A stretch of DNA of 64,000 nt from contig OZ023273.1 in assembly GCA_964007475.1 (NCBI GenBank), positions 3,395,038 through 3,459,037 of the forward strand, given 5' to 3'. The translations under genes were made by a program, and so were the position numbers. Shown piece by piece: positions 1 through 16,000 of this stretch. Every line of letters starts with the position of its first letter. Position 1 is the stretch's first letter. Source of the DNA: Hybos culiciformis. Lineage: Eukaryota > Arthropoda > Insecta > Diptera > Hybotidae. The notes below the pieces were generated by a model. That model made no database searches and was not told the origin of the DNA. It worked only from the letters and a program-made list of their open reading frames with translations.

Positions 1-3000
1 AATTAGTTAAATTTTCAATTAAAAAGTAATTAAATAATTTATGTTTGTAGTTGATCGCAGCAAAACTTTTAAAAAAAATCATAAATCCATGTAATTTAGC
101 ATTCGCAAAGAGGTTGAGTAGACTCTACTTGTATTCAACTCATTTCCAAACAAATTTCGCACAAATAAGTTTACGTTCATAGCCTTTTGCTTTATTTTTG
201 CGAATTAGTTTTATCTACCATTGATAAGTATTAAATATTATCCAACAACACAAAGTGTCTAGTTTTATCAAACCAATTATGTTTTCATGGCATAACATAA
301 AGAAAAAAATTTACATTTTTTTTTTTTTTAGATAATATAAATTTTGTATGCTTTAGGCTAAAATATTTGCATGTAGTACACAAGCTTTAGTGAAATACAG
401 TTATTATTTAACAACATTTCAATGCAATATATTTATTTTTTTTTTTAACAAGAAGTTGTAACTTGAGATCATTTTTAAAAATACATTTTATTTGCTTATA
501 ATTAGGGCATATTTTCCGCCTATATTTATATATAAAAAATAAAAATATAAAAATTAACACATACGCTTTTTTTTTTATTATTAATATAAATACTACAAAA
601 AGGTGAATTCACAAGAATGTCTTACTTAAAAAGAAAAGTAATCAATTTAATCAGTTTTTCTTCAGTCAACATTATATGCTTGCGAAAACAATTTATCAAT
701 ATCAGAATAAGGTAGGAGCGTTTCCTGTCTCGTGATTTGATAGTGCGATACTTTTGTACAAAGAATATAATAAAAATATCAGATTATTGCAAGAATATAT
801 GCTGTCAATGCAATTAACTCTTTCTCAATTCTATTTATTTTCTTTTTTTTTATTTCTAAGCATAAAAAATTAAACAAACACAAGTTGCATAAATTTCTTA
901 ATGACATTAAAAAAAATTATTTTTTAATGCCAATGAAATTTCCACATATTAAAATAATAATATTGAAAAAAAAAAAAACTATATATTAATGTGGTGATCT
1001 TATTTTTAAAATAATAATTAAGTTAACCAACATTTTTGGTTACAATTTTGTAAAGCTCGAAAAAAATTCAACCACTTAAATATAATTTGATTGCAATAAC
1101 CTTCGAACTTCTATAACACTTATTTAAGATTATTTTAAGATTCCTCTTGATAACTGTATACTCTTGAAATAATATACTTATCCAGTAGCATTAAAATTGC
1201 TTTAATGAGATTTTAATGAAATATCATCTGATGTGAGATAAGTATATACATTTAATAATTGCCTAATTATAGAGATTTTTATGCTTCGGTTCAAAAAAGG
1301 CGCGCATTAATTATTACGCAACTGAAATAGAAAAAAAAAATTTAATTTTTATTTCTTTTGCGCTTCTAATTTATTTCTAAATGATTTAATATACATACAA
1401 GCAACTATTTTTACAGTAGAAAAACTATATAATCTATTCCCATGAAAATTATTTAAAAGAAAAGAAAATTGATAATTATTATTGGAAATAATAAAATAAA
1501 CATAAAATGTATTGACAGAAAATCACAACATGATATGAGCACTGAGCAGGCATTATTTTTGGGTAATTTTTTAATTAAATACTTTTGTAAACCTGTTTGC
1601 TATTTTTTTTTTGTTATTAAAATTCCTTTAAATCTGATAATTAATATAAAAATACATTTTTGTCATGTTAATAAAACTTAATTCATTAAGACTTGCAACT
1701 TTTTTATTCAAGAAAAGTAAAATTAGTATGTAGTATTTAATTTGAAGCTTATTCTTTCGATTTTTAGTCATTTATTACCGTTTCAACTGCTGGTAGTGTT
1801 GTATATGGAAGAGCCTAAGAGTACATTCTTAGTTCATTGTGAATTTTATTTTTATATATTATTGAAATAATTTTCCGTTGTTCAGGTTTAATAGAAGAAA
1901 ATGACTGAGAGTATATTCTAGGTTCATTGTCAATTTTATTTTGATTAGTATATTATTAAAATTCGCTATCCAGGACCAGGAGAGTTATTACATACTTAAT
2001 AGAAATAAAATTTGATAATATAATTTTTCGAAAGTTAATACGATCGAAAGTAATTCACAATAGCACCTCAGGCCTTTTTCAAAAACTAAGTACATGTTTT
2101 AGATATTAAAGTGTAAAGTATTATTTAAAAAAAATTTATTCCTAAAGTATTTAACCTAATTGTATTCATATGATAATTTAAGCAAGGTTTGGCAACGCGA
2201 ATTAAATTCAGATTTTAAATAATTAAATGCACAACTTGTATTAAAATTCTACAAAAATATAAAGGCGCCATTTTTTTATTTTATTTTTTTTTAAAGATGT
2301 ATCTAATTGAAATATTTTCAATCAACTTACACTAAGAATTAATAAGTATAAAGAAATTAACTACTTGTATATATTACATACTATTGGCGCTAAATCAAAT
2401 TTTTTAATTTCATAATCAGAATGAGTTTTTTTTTTATGTTAGGACATAATAAACATTTTTTTTTTGTTTTGCCTGTCAAGAATACTCAATCATTTTTAAA
2501 TTTCATCTGATTCAGTTACTACAAGCATTTATGTGTAGTTTTTTTTTTTTTCCAAGACATTTCAATTTCATTATTTTCATTTTTTTTATTTTATTTTATT
2601 TTATTTTTTTTAATTTAATTAAAGTTGATCATGGTCACGAAATTTTATTTACAAAAAGGTTAAGTGTCACAGACAAAATACATTTTTATAATATTTTCAG
2701 TTCTTTGAAAGTGAATATCTGTACATATATATATTAAATATGTGCTTTGAACCAGTCTTCAAATAATCTTCATAATAAGAAATAAAATTGCTTAAATTTT
2801 ATATAATAACCAAAATTTTTCTTACTTCACTTTCTATCATAAATTATTATTTGTTTCTTTTGTTTAATATTCTGTTAATATTTTCGTATATTTAAACCGG
2901 CAAGGAATTGAAATTTTATATTAAATAATATTGATCAAATTCTTCGATTTAAAGCTTATTCTATATCTAAACCTTGTTGTGTTTACTATTAATTTTAAGA

Positions 3001-3928
3001 CGATTTTTGCTTTGTTCTTAGAAAGGTTCTTAGTAAGAAGGTTATGATACTCTCAGTAGGAAATCCAGATATTACATATGAACGTGGTGAAAAATAAGAA
3101 AATGTACTAATAAGGATTTCCCAAGGAAGATTTCTTGGATTCCTTGGTACATTGGGAACAATGATTGAAATGTTTCAAAACTGTTCAATTGCGGATTTGA
3201 TACAAAATTTATATACATATTCAACTAGGTTAGTTTAACCCGGAGATCGAACTAAAATAATGTAATGTTCCTAAAAGTAAAATATTTTTGAATTTTTTAA
3301 TCGAATTGCACTGAATTTTAAAACTTTCTCTGCACTATTATTTTACATATTTTTGATGACTTCTCAAGTATTTGATAATAATTTTATAAAAAAAAAAAAT
3401 TAAATACATGAAAGCTTAAAGTTCTTTCTTCACCATATAATTCAGTTTTATTCCCGATGAAATTTATTCACAAAATTTTAAGATTTACATCATTGCCATT
3501 CATCATTTTAATATAATTTTTTTTTTAACTTATTTTATGCTCAAAAATAATAATCGTGACTTCGTTTCATTTACTTATTTTCTAGCAGTTTTTTTTTCCA
3601 TTATAAATAATAAAATAAATAATTTTACTTATCAATTAAAAAAAAATAATGCAAAATAAATAAAAAAAAAAAGAGTTACTAATCTTTTAGCAAAACATTT
3701 TCTGAAACTATTTAACTTAAATTGCAATTAATTATAACGAAAAAAAATAATAATTCCCAAGCATTAAATTCAAACATTCCATCTGCCTGAAACTTTTTAT
3801 TTATTTATTTTTTTTTTTTATATTTAATACATTTTTCTGTCAAATAAATTAATCCTGGGAAAATTAAAAAAAAAACAAACACAATTTGAATTAATTATTA
3901 ATTTTTTATAATTTTTTTTATATTTCAG
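1..3928. other. A/T-rich region 5' of the first Cad99C exon found
   Basis: Probably Cad99C intron or upstream DNA, since the gene needs an earlier exon. Many homopolymer runs. ORFs at 1469-1681 and 2531-2737 are A/T-rich and low-complexity, with no recognisable domains. The only structured item is a 90-bp tandem duplication. Confidence 0.6.
1811..1960. repeat. Imperfect 90-bp tandem duplication
   Basis: The stretch starting 1811 (CTAAGAGTACATTCTTAGTT..., TTCATTGTGAATTTTATT) recurs exactly 90 bases later (CTGAGAGTATATTCTAGGTT..., TTCATTGTCAATTTTATT), with scattered substitutions. At least 40 bases are clearly alike. Confidence 0.7.
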
Positions 3929-4067
3929 GAGTTCAAATGGATTATTCTAGTGACATTAATGGTTTTCAACAAATGTGTTCACTGCATTTTAGGAAAATCT
4001 CAATTTTGTGAAGTCGAAACTGGCCAAACGAATATAATTTTAGATGTCGAAGAAAGTCGTGGAATGT
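3929..4067 (+). CDS. Cad99C: Cad99C coding exon A: signal anchor and start of EC1
   Basis: The acceptor is TATTTCAG and the donor is GTAAGT. The exon is read in phase 0 from its first base as EFKWIILVTLMVFNKC..., then CEVETGQTNIILDVEESRG, and ends in phase 1. The hydrophobic stretch looks like a signal peptide core. No in-frame ATG lies just upstream. The internal in-frame ATG at codon 11 would cut the leader in half, so the true start is probably in an upstream exon. Confidence 0.85.
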
Positions 4068-7000
4068 GTAAGTGATTTTTTTCATTTTTTTTACGAACAA
4101 AGTTTGTGTCTTAAGTCTTTTGTTTTTATATTGTGAATTTTTGAATTTTTTGTCGAACTAAATATTAATTTATATTTTTTGCAATTTTCACAACTATCAG
4201 TTTAGATTGCGATAAATAGATAATAAAACTAAGCATTATAGTAATTCTCAACTATTTTTTTTTTTAATTTTCCCTTAAATATTTCAAAGCAAAAAAAGCA
4301 ATATATACAGAGGTTAAATATAAAGTTAGAAGTAATTTTATGGTGATTGAACATAAAATATGTGAAGTAGAATAATTTTTTTGTTAATTTATATAAACAG
4401 AAATCAAGAAGTGTTTATGTTAACGCCTTCAATTTTTTTTTTTAGTTTGGTTTTTAAAATGAAATGAAGTAAATCGTGCTTCAAAATGAAATTTCTTCTT
4501 TTTTTTTTTATTAAAGAAGAAAAAAAATAAAAGCACTCATCATCAAAAGCTACCGAAAATAAAAAAAATTTTTTTTGAAAGTATAAGAATCATGCGGAAA
4601 TTCATTTCAAGAAGAAATATAAATTTATATTTTTTAATCAACTTTTATATTTATCTCAATCAGAAAATAAATTATGGTTTAAAAAAGTTATAGTATGTAT
4701 AGTGAAAAAAACCTCTAAGAAAAATGCATTTTTGTAGAATTTAAGAGAAAATAGTTTGTTTTTTTTTTAAATCAAATATAATGTGAGCTATGAATATAGC
4801 CAAAAAAACGAAACATAGAATTTTTATTTGTTATTTATTTGTTGTGTGTAATAAAAAAACATTTTTTTTTTAGTTTTAGACATAAAAATAAATTTTATCT
4901 TACGCAATAGATCTTGAATTTTTTTCTCATTGCATTAAGAAAAAAATTAATTCAGTTTATTTAGTGGAGCCTGAAATGAGTCAGAAAATCATTTATTTGT
5001 TATTTATCATAACTTCATGGTTCTTTTCTTTACCTAGTATTGAGACCAATAGTTCAGGAATTTAAAAAAATTTAAATAATCTTTATTATTAAAAAAAAAA
5101 ACCAACATCGAAGAATTTATTATTTAGAAATAACGAAATAAAACCAGAACTCATTTCAACTATAAAACATAGAAGTATCTTCCTATAAAATTCATTCTTA
5201 CATAGTCCAACATAGATGGATCAAGTATTAAAAAAAACTCAATATGTGTAATTCAAACTTGCAGAAATAATTGTTGAAAAAAAATATTAGTTTCTTTTAT
5301 TCATAATAAGTTTATTTCTATTTAATACAACGACGTACGAACGTTAATTCACAACTTAAATAAAATTTTTCTTTTAATTCTTATCTCTTAAAATAATAAT
5401 AATTTATTTAATTTTAAAGATTCTGGTTCTTCGCATATTCTTTTTTAGTAATAGAAGTTCATGTCACAATTATATATAAAAAAAAACGTGAATGACAAAT
5501 ATTATTAGCAGTTTTTAAAGAGTTATGAATAGAAACACGAAACAACATTCCTAAAATAGTAAACTGTCTATTTTCTAACTTTATTTGGTTAGGTGAATAA
5601 AAATTTAAATTTGTTACATAAAATATATTTTTATTTTTATTTTTTTTTTTTTTATTAGCAGTTAATTCTTTTGAAAAGTTTCTTCTTCTGAAATTTCCAT
5701 TTGATCATTATTATACAAAAAAAAAAAGTTACAACCTCTTTTTCGCAACACGGAATAATAATCTTGACACATATTATAATAGTACACAATTTATTATCTT
5801 AAAGAGGTGTTAAAGTAAAAAAGATGTTTTTTTTTTCGGTTTCTCATTTGAAAAACATAACTATTTAAACTTCGTTTTTTTATTTTAGAGATTTTCAATT
5901 TATAATATTTATAAGGAAAATATTTTTGTTTTCCTAATTAAGAATATTTTTTATTCTAATGTCAGATTTTGTAATTATTACGCCTGTATTCTTTTTAAGT
6001 TTAAAACTGAGAAATTCCAGAACGGTCCAGTAGGTCAAATTATTTACAATTTCCTTAATTCTATATTCTGTCCTATAAAGTGTACAGTTTTCTTTAATTT
6101 TATTTATATTTTTGGCAATATTAAATTAATTCTTATGCCAATCTATTGAATTAAAGTGTTGTTTGTGGATGTTGCAATGATTGAATTTTGATGTAACAAA
6201 AAGATCTTTTCTCAAACTTCTATTTAAAAACTTTCTTTATGTTACCCAAAAAAAATTATATAAAATAAATGGAACCTGTAAATGACAAAAACATAAAACT
6301 TAAAAAAAATTGTAATTACATGTGTATAATTTATATCAACGAGTTGCATTTAAAGGAGTGAGTTTTTGCTGTAACAAAAAATTTTACAATATTCTATAGA
6401 GTCTTTTTTTCTTCTTCAATTTCATTTAATTTATTACCCAATTTTTGAAGATTTTGTACTTTAAGAAAGTATTTATTAAAACAATTTTATGATACTGCAA
6501 TAACTATCGACCTAAGCTCCTTCTGTTAATAAATAAAATGAATAATAAAAGAATATATACATACATATTTTATAACTAAAATCTATTAAAAATTTTTAAG
6601 CGAAACGTAAACCTATAAAATACCACCTACCTAAAATTTCATAGATATTTAATCTACAAAGTCACGAATAAACATATACGAAAAAAAAAAGTTGGATTTT
6701 TATTTATTAGTATTTTTCATTATGTTTTAACATATAACTATATGTATATACATAAATATGCATATATATATATTTATCACTCTAATTTATATAAATAAAT
6801 CAATTACATGTAAAAAAAAAATTTATGATATTTGAATGAAAATTCAAAGTCTCCTGTTATGTTTTTAATGTTATTAGCCAAAGTGAAAAACAAAAAATTC
6901 ACATAATATAAATATATAAAAACATACTGTCTTTGATATGGCCTCTAAAATATAAAATTATTTTAAAATATATAGTGCCTAATAAATTAAACACTTTATC

Positions 7001-10000
7001 GGCTCAGAAAGTTCATTTTATTTTAATAATAAATTTTAAAATTATTGATTTCCTTGAATTTGTTCTTGCTGGGTATATTATAGTACACTCAGTTGAAATT
7101 TTCCATAAGGATGCTCGTTCATATTATTTATGACAGATTGTATAATTTGAATTTTTTTTTTTAAACATCAATCAAGTCTTAACTCTTGTAAAAAATTTAT
7201 ATCATAATATTTTTTTTTGTTTATAAATATTGTTAGAAAACATAATAAAATTCATAAAATGAGAAGAAATTAATTTTAAACATATTAATTTTAAGTATTT
7301 AATAAAAAAAAACAGATGGTAAAACATATTTTTGCACTCACCTACTTACTCAATATTTCGTAGCTAATTTTAGATTAAAATAAATCAAGATAAATTTTAC
7401 CATGTAAACATAGCACCTAATATTTTCAAAGATCTTTTAGCATTCTTGTTTGTTCAATTTTGTGACTAGTGATTCTGAACTTTTTCGGAATTTAGTTGTT
7501 AAATTTCCTCAGCTTTATTTATACAAAAATGTAGAAATACATAAAACAGAATAATAATAATATTCAAAGAAGAAATGCAAAAAAAAATATTTTCTTTTCA
7601 CTTCTAAACTTGTATAAAGCATAATATTGAATAGTATATATGTGCTGAACCCGAAATAATAATGTAGGTACAAACAAAACAAAAAATTATATATATTTTT
7701 GCATTTTATTTCCATAATAAATTCTACATTATCATTTATCTTTTATTTATTTTTATTTTTTATTTATTTTTTTTTCAACTCATGAATTTTTTTCCATAAA
7801 TTTCTTTATTGTAGTATGACTGGTAACTTTTACAATATGAAAACCATGTATTAATGCCATATTCTTGATCATAAAATAATGTTAAATTATTCCCTATAAT
7901 AAAAATATTTCAATGAACTTATTATTTTTTTTTTTTCTAACAAATTTATACACATACATATAGCATTTATATGAGATTTTTTTTATTTATTTATTTTTAT
8001 TTTTTATTTTTAATTAATAACAGATATTGGACAAGTTACAAATCCACCAGAATTGCCAATTTATGGTGATCCATATACAGAAATAGCATTAGAACTTTTA
8101 TTCCCTAAGGGTAATCCAACATTTGTACTAAATGGAAAGCAATTAAAATTATTGCAACCACTGGATCGTGATGAGGAAAACTTAAGTCATATTGTGTTTC
8201 AGGTGAGAGCATGACTTTAAAAAAAAAAAATTTGAAAATTATAAAATTTATTTATATTGAATTTAATTTTTTGTTTGCTAAATCCTATAACAATATCAAA
8301 GTTAACACCTTTGATTACATTAAATTTTATTATACAAAGTATATTTGAATTGAATTCAAAGAAATTTAATTATTAAACGTCTAAACTTAAATTCGAAGTA
8401 AGTAATATACTTATAATTAATTTCCATTCGTAGTAATGTAAAATAAGTATATGAATGACATATATTGTTTTTAGGTTCTACAACCAACATTTTTTCACAA
8501 CTGAATAATGCAAATTAATTCAAAGCTCTGAAATTTGTGGATTCTTAACTTAACACTATTTTTTTTTATTTTTATAGGTTTCATGCACAGTGAGATCTTC
8601 GCGAAAGAAACGAAATATTCCAATAATTGTTCGAGTATCTGATGTCAATGATAATGTGCCAAGATTTGTTAATACGCCATATGAAACAACAGTCCCTGAG
8701 GTATTTATACAAATTTAAGAATAAATCATATCATATTAAACTATAAACCTACTTCATTTCAAAATAATATTATCTCAAATAATAAAACTAGTCATCGACA
8801 GAATTCAAGATTATCGATATTCTTCAATTAAGTTAACTATCTGAGTCGGCTGCAGTGGTATTGGTATTGCTATTATCCTCTTAAACCCTAAACCATATTC
8901 ACACCCTGGACTAGGAGTTATGTGTATTTTGTCCATTGTCCATACTTGAATTCAGTGCTTTTGTTATATTTAAACTTTATTTTTTTAGTAATGACAACTT
9001 CAAGCTTTCAAGTTCAAATTTTAAATTATTAAAATTTCTTTTAAAAAGTAATAAAAAGTAAAAGTTAAAAATTAGTCATTCATCAAATTTTTTTTAATTT
9101 TTTTTTTATGTCAAATAGTTTATAAATAGAGTCTAATAATAAAATACAGATAAAAACCATAAAAATATTTGTTTGAAAAATGTTAACAATGTATAGCTTT
9201 CAATAGTACTTAATTTCACATTATTGGTGAAAATAAAAAAAATAAAATAAAAATTGAATAGTTAACATTATTAAAATTTTTATAGCAAAAATAAAAGAAA
9301 ATTATCGAATTTAATTGTACAAAAAAAAAAAAAATAGAAAATTTTCTTTTTAAAATATAAAATTTTTCTATTTTTTTTACCATGATGATGATGGTAGTTA
9401 ACCAATAAACAATTTTAATTTTTTTTTTATTTTTCTTTCTAAATCGTTAAACAGCCTGTTAGAAAGGAGAAAAAAAAATAGTGATTTTTTTATTTTATTT
9501 AAAAGATAATAACTTTTGACTACAATATATTGTGTGCAGCTAGTTCGTTTAGAATAGTGCGATTGAATAGGTTGTCAGAATTTGGCATTGAAAAAACATA
9601 TTAACAACAAACTGTATTATTGTCAGAATAGAGTTGGTTTTCTATATAAACGTCTATGAAAAATATATATAGTTAACTATAAGATAATAAATTTTCACAT
9701 TTTATATTATATCAATAGATTATGATTAACATCGTCATCATAAAAAAAAAGAAAACCGCATTGTAGGCTGTTCCATTGCTGTTACATTATTTAATTAACT
9801 TTATTTTTTATTTTTTTTTTTTATTACCAAACGGTTAGGTCAAAAAATATGTTTTCACTCAAAGAGTTATTTTATTTATATTGTGCGCTTATAATATTAC
9901 ATTCAATGTACTAAAAACATAGATATACCTATATAAATAAAAAAAAAAAAATTATTAAAAATTCATGAATATAATTTGCAATGTTATTTTTATTGCATTC

Positions 10001-13000
10001 TGTCTTCTTCCGTCAAAATAAATTATGATCTTAATAGTTATATGTGCGATATTTGACAACACAAAAAATATATTGAATTCGATATAAAATACAATTTTAA
10101 TTTTTTGTGTGTTACTTAATGTCCCAATTTTTAGTTAATTTAAGTGTAAAAATATTTTTATATATGCGTTTTTTTTTATTTTTAAATTCAGTATTTTTTT
10201 TTTTAACCTGCGTAGATATACCTTTTTCTTTTTTTGGTTTTGTAAATAAAAACCAAAATGAAATAAATAAACAGAAATAAAAAAGCTGTTGTAAGTGTAA
10301 CCCACATTGGATATACTATATAGTAGATTCAAGATGATAAAAAATAAACAATTTTATAATTGAAATGAATGAAAAAAATATATATGGGCGAAGTTTCTCA
10401 CACTACACATATAATATAGGTATATACATATATATATTTATTTTTTTTTATCACCGAAATGTAAACCAATATTGATTTACTTGAGCTGAGAGACTTGAAA
10501 TTAAACAAAAAAAAAAAAAAAAACTATGATGAAAAAAAACAAATTATAACAAAAATGGTAATGGTCTATTTCTTATTAGTTATTTCAAGGTTTATTAACA
10601 TCGATATTGATACATACATATACATAGGTCTCTCACAGCAACATACTTTCAAAAAAATAACTTTAATATACATATAAGAATAATATAAATAAATATAAAC
10701 TAATAATAAATTCCAATTACAATTCGAACCGTAAACATAAAACTTATTATTGAAAACTGCATAAAAATAGAAACTGACAAGATAATCATAAAATGCGGTT
10801 TTTCTCAATTTGCATTATAAGTTAACATGGTCTTTTTTTTTTTTTTTTTTAATATTATATATTAACAAAATGGAAAATATAATAAAAATATAATTCTATT
10901 GCATATTATAATAATATATTCTTATACACTGTGTATATAATATGTTATAAGATTATAATAAGAAAAAATTTATGGTTAAAAAACTATAATCATTTGATTT
11001 TGAGTCGGGGCAAAATATTTTATTTATAATATTTAAGTTATAAAATATAATTAAAATTATTTTCTAATAATTATATAAACTATTAAAAAAAAAAAAATTA
11101 TTGCGATAAACCAAAATAAAACTATATACATTTATAATTAAAATGAGGATTACCGACAATATTCCATATTATATACCTAAACCCTTTTTTTTTTCAGAAA
11201 TTAATTTATATATAAAATTTTTAAAAATATTGCTTGTATGTACTTGAAATAAAAGATTCTCAATTAAGTTTAGTTACATTTTTAATAAAGGTATTAAAAT
11301 AACCTTATGGTATATAATCTATAATAATTCTTCATAAGTTATCTTAAGCAAGGAAGTATAATGATTTTTTTTTGTTAGAGAAAACTTGAAGGTTATGCTG
11401 AGATCAAAATAAAGTCTATAAAATTAAAGCAAAAATTATATAATTTTCAATTGAAAAAATTTCTTTGGGCATCGAATATACTTCTAATATTCCATAAAAT
11501 GTAGGCTAATAAATTTTTGGACAAATGCAATTACCAGCTTTCTTTAATGACATAGTGTGTTCCAAAAAAAGTTTCAATTATTATTTGAAAAATATTATTC
11601 AGTCTATTATGCTAAAAATAGAATATATTTATATATATATAAAAAAAACAATAAGGAAATAAATAACATCATAATAATTTTAATGAACTATCTATCTTTA
11701 TAAATTTCATGCCAGTCTGTAATTAAATTAATCGATAAAATCAATAAAATTAAATAATTTTAAAACTTTAAGTTTCAAACTGTAATAAATATACATGTAT
11801 AATATCTATTAAAATTTAATATTTAATATTGAGTTTCGTTAAATTAAAATGTCTAAATATACATTTTTTTTTTTATTTCAATTCAAAATGATTTAATCCC
11901 CAATTGAATTTTAAATGAATCAATTTCAACTGCAATGTGTACAAATATTTTGATTAAAAATGAATTTAAAACCTAATAAATATAAATACATGTAGGTATT
12001 ATATATTATATTTATGTACATGTAATATAGGAAAATTAAAACATTTTAAATTACAATTTGTTTTATTGACAACATAAAATTAAATTTACATAAAAGAAAA
12101 CCTATATCGGCGACGTTACATAATCGATAACACTATTTTATTTTTATTTATTTGATAATTATATTTAAAACAAAAATTTAAAACAAAAAAGACACAACTT
12201 AAATAAATTATATTTTGAGTTTTGCTAGTAGGTAATTGTTTTTAAAGAATTCCTTCAAGTGTCAAAGTGTTTAGTTTAAGTATGTTTAATATCTATCACA
12301 GTAATTTACATTATTCTTAAATTGAGCAAAAACCAGGTTTAGTAAATAAGGTTAAAAACATTTAACATACCGTTGAATAGAAAAAAAAAAATATTATATT
12401 ACAGAAAAAAAAAAGTTATGTAATTTGAAAAATTTTGTAAATTACATACAAAAAACTTCACCTAACTCATTCTTATATTGCTATCATTTAAATCGCAACA
12501 TAATAATGAACATAATTTTTTCTATTTTTAATTTAGTAAATCCTGGAGTGAAAAATAGAAATTAGAAAAAAAGAAATTTATAGAAATAATCATGCCATAA
12601 CTGTACGATCAATCAAATTATAAAATTGTTTTAATAATAATCTTTGAAAAAAATTAAATAAAAAAATGAACTATGCATTCCATAAAAGTGCATCAATTAA
12701 AAATGAAAATATTTACGCACTGCTGGCCGCATTTTAAATTTTAATTTAGCAAGGCAATATCCAGACATAAAAAAAAAAGATTAAATAAAAAAAATATATA
12801 AATAATAAAAATAAGTCGTCTTTTTCCTGTTTTAATATTTTTCTTATTTATATTTATATTCATTAATATAGTAGTAGTATGTAGACATTAAGATTTCATA
12901 TCAAAGTGTCACATAAAAACCGTTTGAATCACTTTTAGATCATAATACTAAACAGAGTTACCAGACGTAGACAGCACTTTAAAAACTGTTAACTATTTAT

Positions 13001-16000
13001 ATACATATTAAATATTATTTATTAACTTATAAAAATGTTAAAATGATTATTATATATGTATAAATTTCAACCGGATTCCCTTCTTAGAAGTTATTTTAAG
13101 TTAAAACAGAATATTGAATATATATTACTACGAAAATGCTAGTAGGTATTTCCCCAAATAATTTATCCATCGGCATTTTTCTCATTGAAATCGATTTTAC
13201 TTTTATGTGGACATGTAATGTTTATTTATCCTGATGACCATATAATGCTAACTTTGCTCTAATAGTGAACAAATCAATAAGTTTTACAATCTCTTCTATA
13301 AAATTGCTTGTAGGAATTTCGAATATAAAGGAGCTATATTTTTTCATTTGGTCTTAATTGTTTATCGCACAAAAATATAGATTATGAATAAATACAATTT
13401 AAAATCTATTCTACACAAGTTTTCTTATAATTTTATTTTAGAGAAAGCATTTGACATAATTTTTTTTCTCTATATGCAAACAAAAACTGCATTTAGCTGA
13501 TGAATTGTAATTTTAACTGGAAAATTATTTTATGTAATCAAAATTTTATAAATATGTAATATAATTAATAATTTTTTTAGAATTTCTTTAAATCATGATT
13601 AAATTATTTAATTCGAATAAAATTATATTTGTAATAATGTTTTAACAAAAATGACATCAATAAATTCTAAAAATGTATTCATCGATGGCAACATGTTCAA
13701 TCACTTTATTATGATCACATGTAGTATGAGCAAAGTGTTCAAATATATCAAAATCTTACCTAATATTTATTTATAAAATTACAAAAATAATATTGTAAAA
13801 AATCTATAAATAATATTCTGAATTTCTATTTGTATTAAATTGTTGTTAAAAGAGTTTGAAACCCAATTTTTTTTTTAATTACGTATCGTCGTTAAAAATA
13901 TATACACCTATAAATATTTTTAATTGCTGCCGCCGTGTTTTCCTCATAAATTTCTAATAGCAGCATTATAATTTTATAAACCTTGTACACATAATCTTTG
14001 CGATATTGTAGCATTCCAAGAATGCATCAAACATTATAAGAATTTCAGTGTATAACTATCAACATTTTCTTCTGAATACTAAAATTAATTTGATACTTTT
14101 TTTTTTTCATTCTAAAATGATTGTCATACAAGAAAAAAAAAACTACATAAAAATACCGAGAATTTATTTTATTTTTTTTTTTCTTATTTTTCCTAAGTAT
14201 AGAAGATAGTTACACCGTGTTTCATAATTTCTCTGAAGATATGATTTACTTAACTAAAATTACAAGCATAAATATTTCTAAAACCCTCATAATAATGTAG
14301 AAAAAATACAAAAAAAAAAAATCATCTCATATTTCATAAAAAAAATATATACAGTATAATATAATGCAAAAGAATATGAATATAACTTTAAGATATTTTT
14401 TTTTTCTGGAAGCATTAAAATATATCTTTTGGATGAAGTTAAGAAATAATTTACATATGAGCTAAAAAAAAAAAATTTAAATTATTATTATTCATCACAG
14501 ATTCATTTTCTTGAAATTACTTTAATCACGTTTTAGAGAAAAAAAAAAAAAAAAAAACACAAAACTAAACTTGACATTGAAGATAGTATGTTGAAAGATT
14601 AAATTAACAGCGATGATGATATAACGGTATAATTTTGTTTTTTTTTTTTTTTTCTCTTCACTAAACGTGGGCTGCAAAATAAGTCAACAATATAATTTTT
14701 AAGAAAATTTGTTAAATTAAGATATAGTTATTTAACGGTGGAGTGAATATAATACTAATGGCGAAATTTCATGTTTTTTTTAAAATCGAAAAAGATTATT
14801 ATTATAAATAACTATTTTTTTTTTTCGCCATATAACCAATTTTACACTGAAAAATTATATAGTTTTATGATTTTATTCTTTTACTTCATTTAAATTTTGA
14901 CTAAAACCAGAAAAGTTTTCAAAGTTAATTAAATGTCAAAGCTTTAACTTTTTAATCAATTTTTGACTATTGAATAATGAATGAACACACAAACACTTAT
15001 TGGACAATGGATGAAACAAATGCATGTGGATAAGATCCAATTTAAAAAAAAAATAAATAAAATTTTTACTATATGCATCAGAGACCAAAAACTTGAACTC
15101 TTACAAAAGTTTTAACATTTCATATCTTCTGGAAAAAAATTAACATAATTCAGTTGTTTTTATGTGCGAAAAACAAAGATTTAGTGACCCTGGAACGGAT
15201 GTAATTCAATTCCTAGTTATAAATTAAAATTGTAATTAAATTAATTATTATATTTTACTGTGTTATAGACATAAATGCATCGTAATTTCATATCACTTCC
15301 GCCTTCCTGCAAAATAATACATTTAAATATATATATATAAAAAATTTCAAAACTTTGTCACATTATTTTTTCAAAATATAAATATTTCAAAATAACTAAC
15401 TTAAAGTATCTTAGTTTCGTAAAGATATTTTTCTTTTTAATGGCTAAACTGTTATTTATTTTAGATGTTTTTTTTGTTTTTATCATTATTACATTTTAAA
15501 CTTAATTTATTCCATCAATTAAATACATTTAAATAATTTGTATTTTAAGAAGTTATTTTAATTGAGCATAATAGAAATAAAATATAAATTTACTATAATT
15601 TATTTTATTTATTTTTATTTTTTTTTTTTAAATATTTTTTTTTTTTTTTACAGTCAACACCAGTTGGAACAACAATATTTCGAAATATACAGGCATTAGA
15701 TAAAGATGCTGGTGTCAATGGATTAGTTGAATATTTTTTAATTGAAGGTAATTCAAATATAACAGAAAGTGATGAAAAATTAATATCAGCTGATGGTTAT
15801 GGTACATTTGCAATAAGTTTTCCACACCAAGGACAGGTTTGTGAATAATAAATTTTTATGATTATAACTAAGTGATAATATTAATATTGCCAGCCGTTAG
15901 ACAATTTGAGCTTATGTGTATATAAATTTACACTTAAAAAGTTAAATAATTTAAAAAATCCCAAAAAAAAAAAAAATTAACTTGGACATAAAGCGACATA

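Noticed and set aside
3118..3160. CCAAG/CTTGG short inverted repeat as a regulatory hairpin
   Set aside because: Five-base arms are expected by chance at this length of sequence.
3938..3997. ATG at 3938 in another frame as the Cad99C start
   Set aside because: That frame does not join the next exon to give cadherin sequence; phase 0 from 3929 does.
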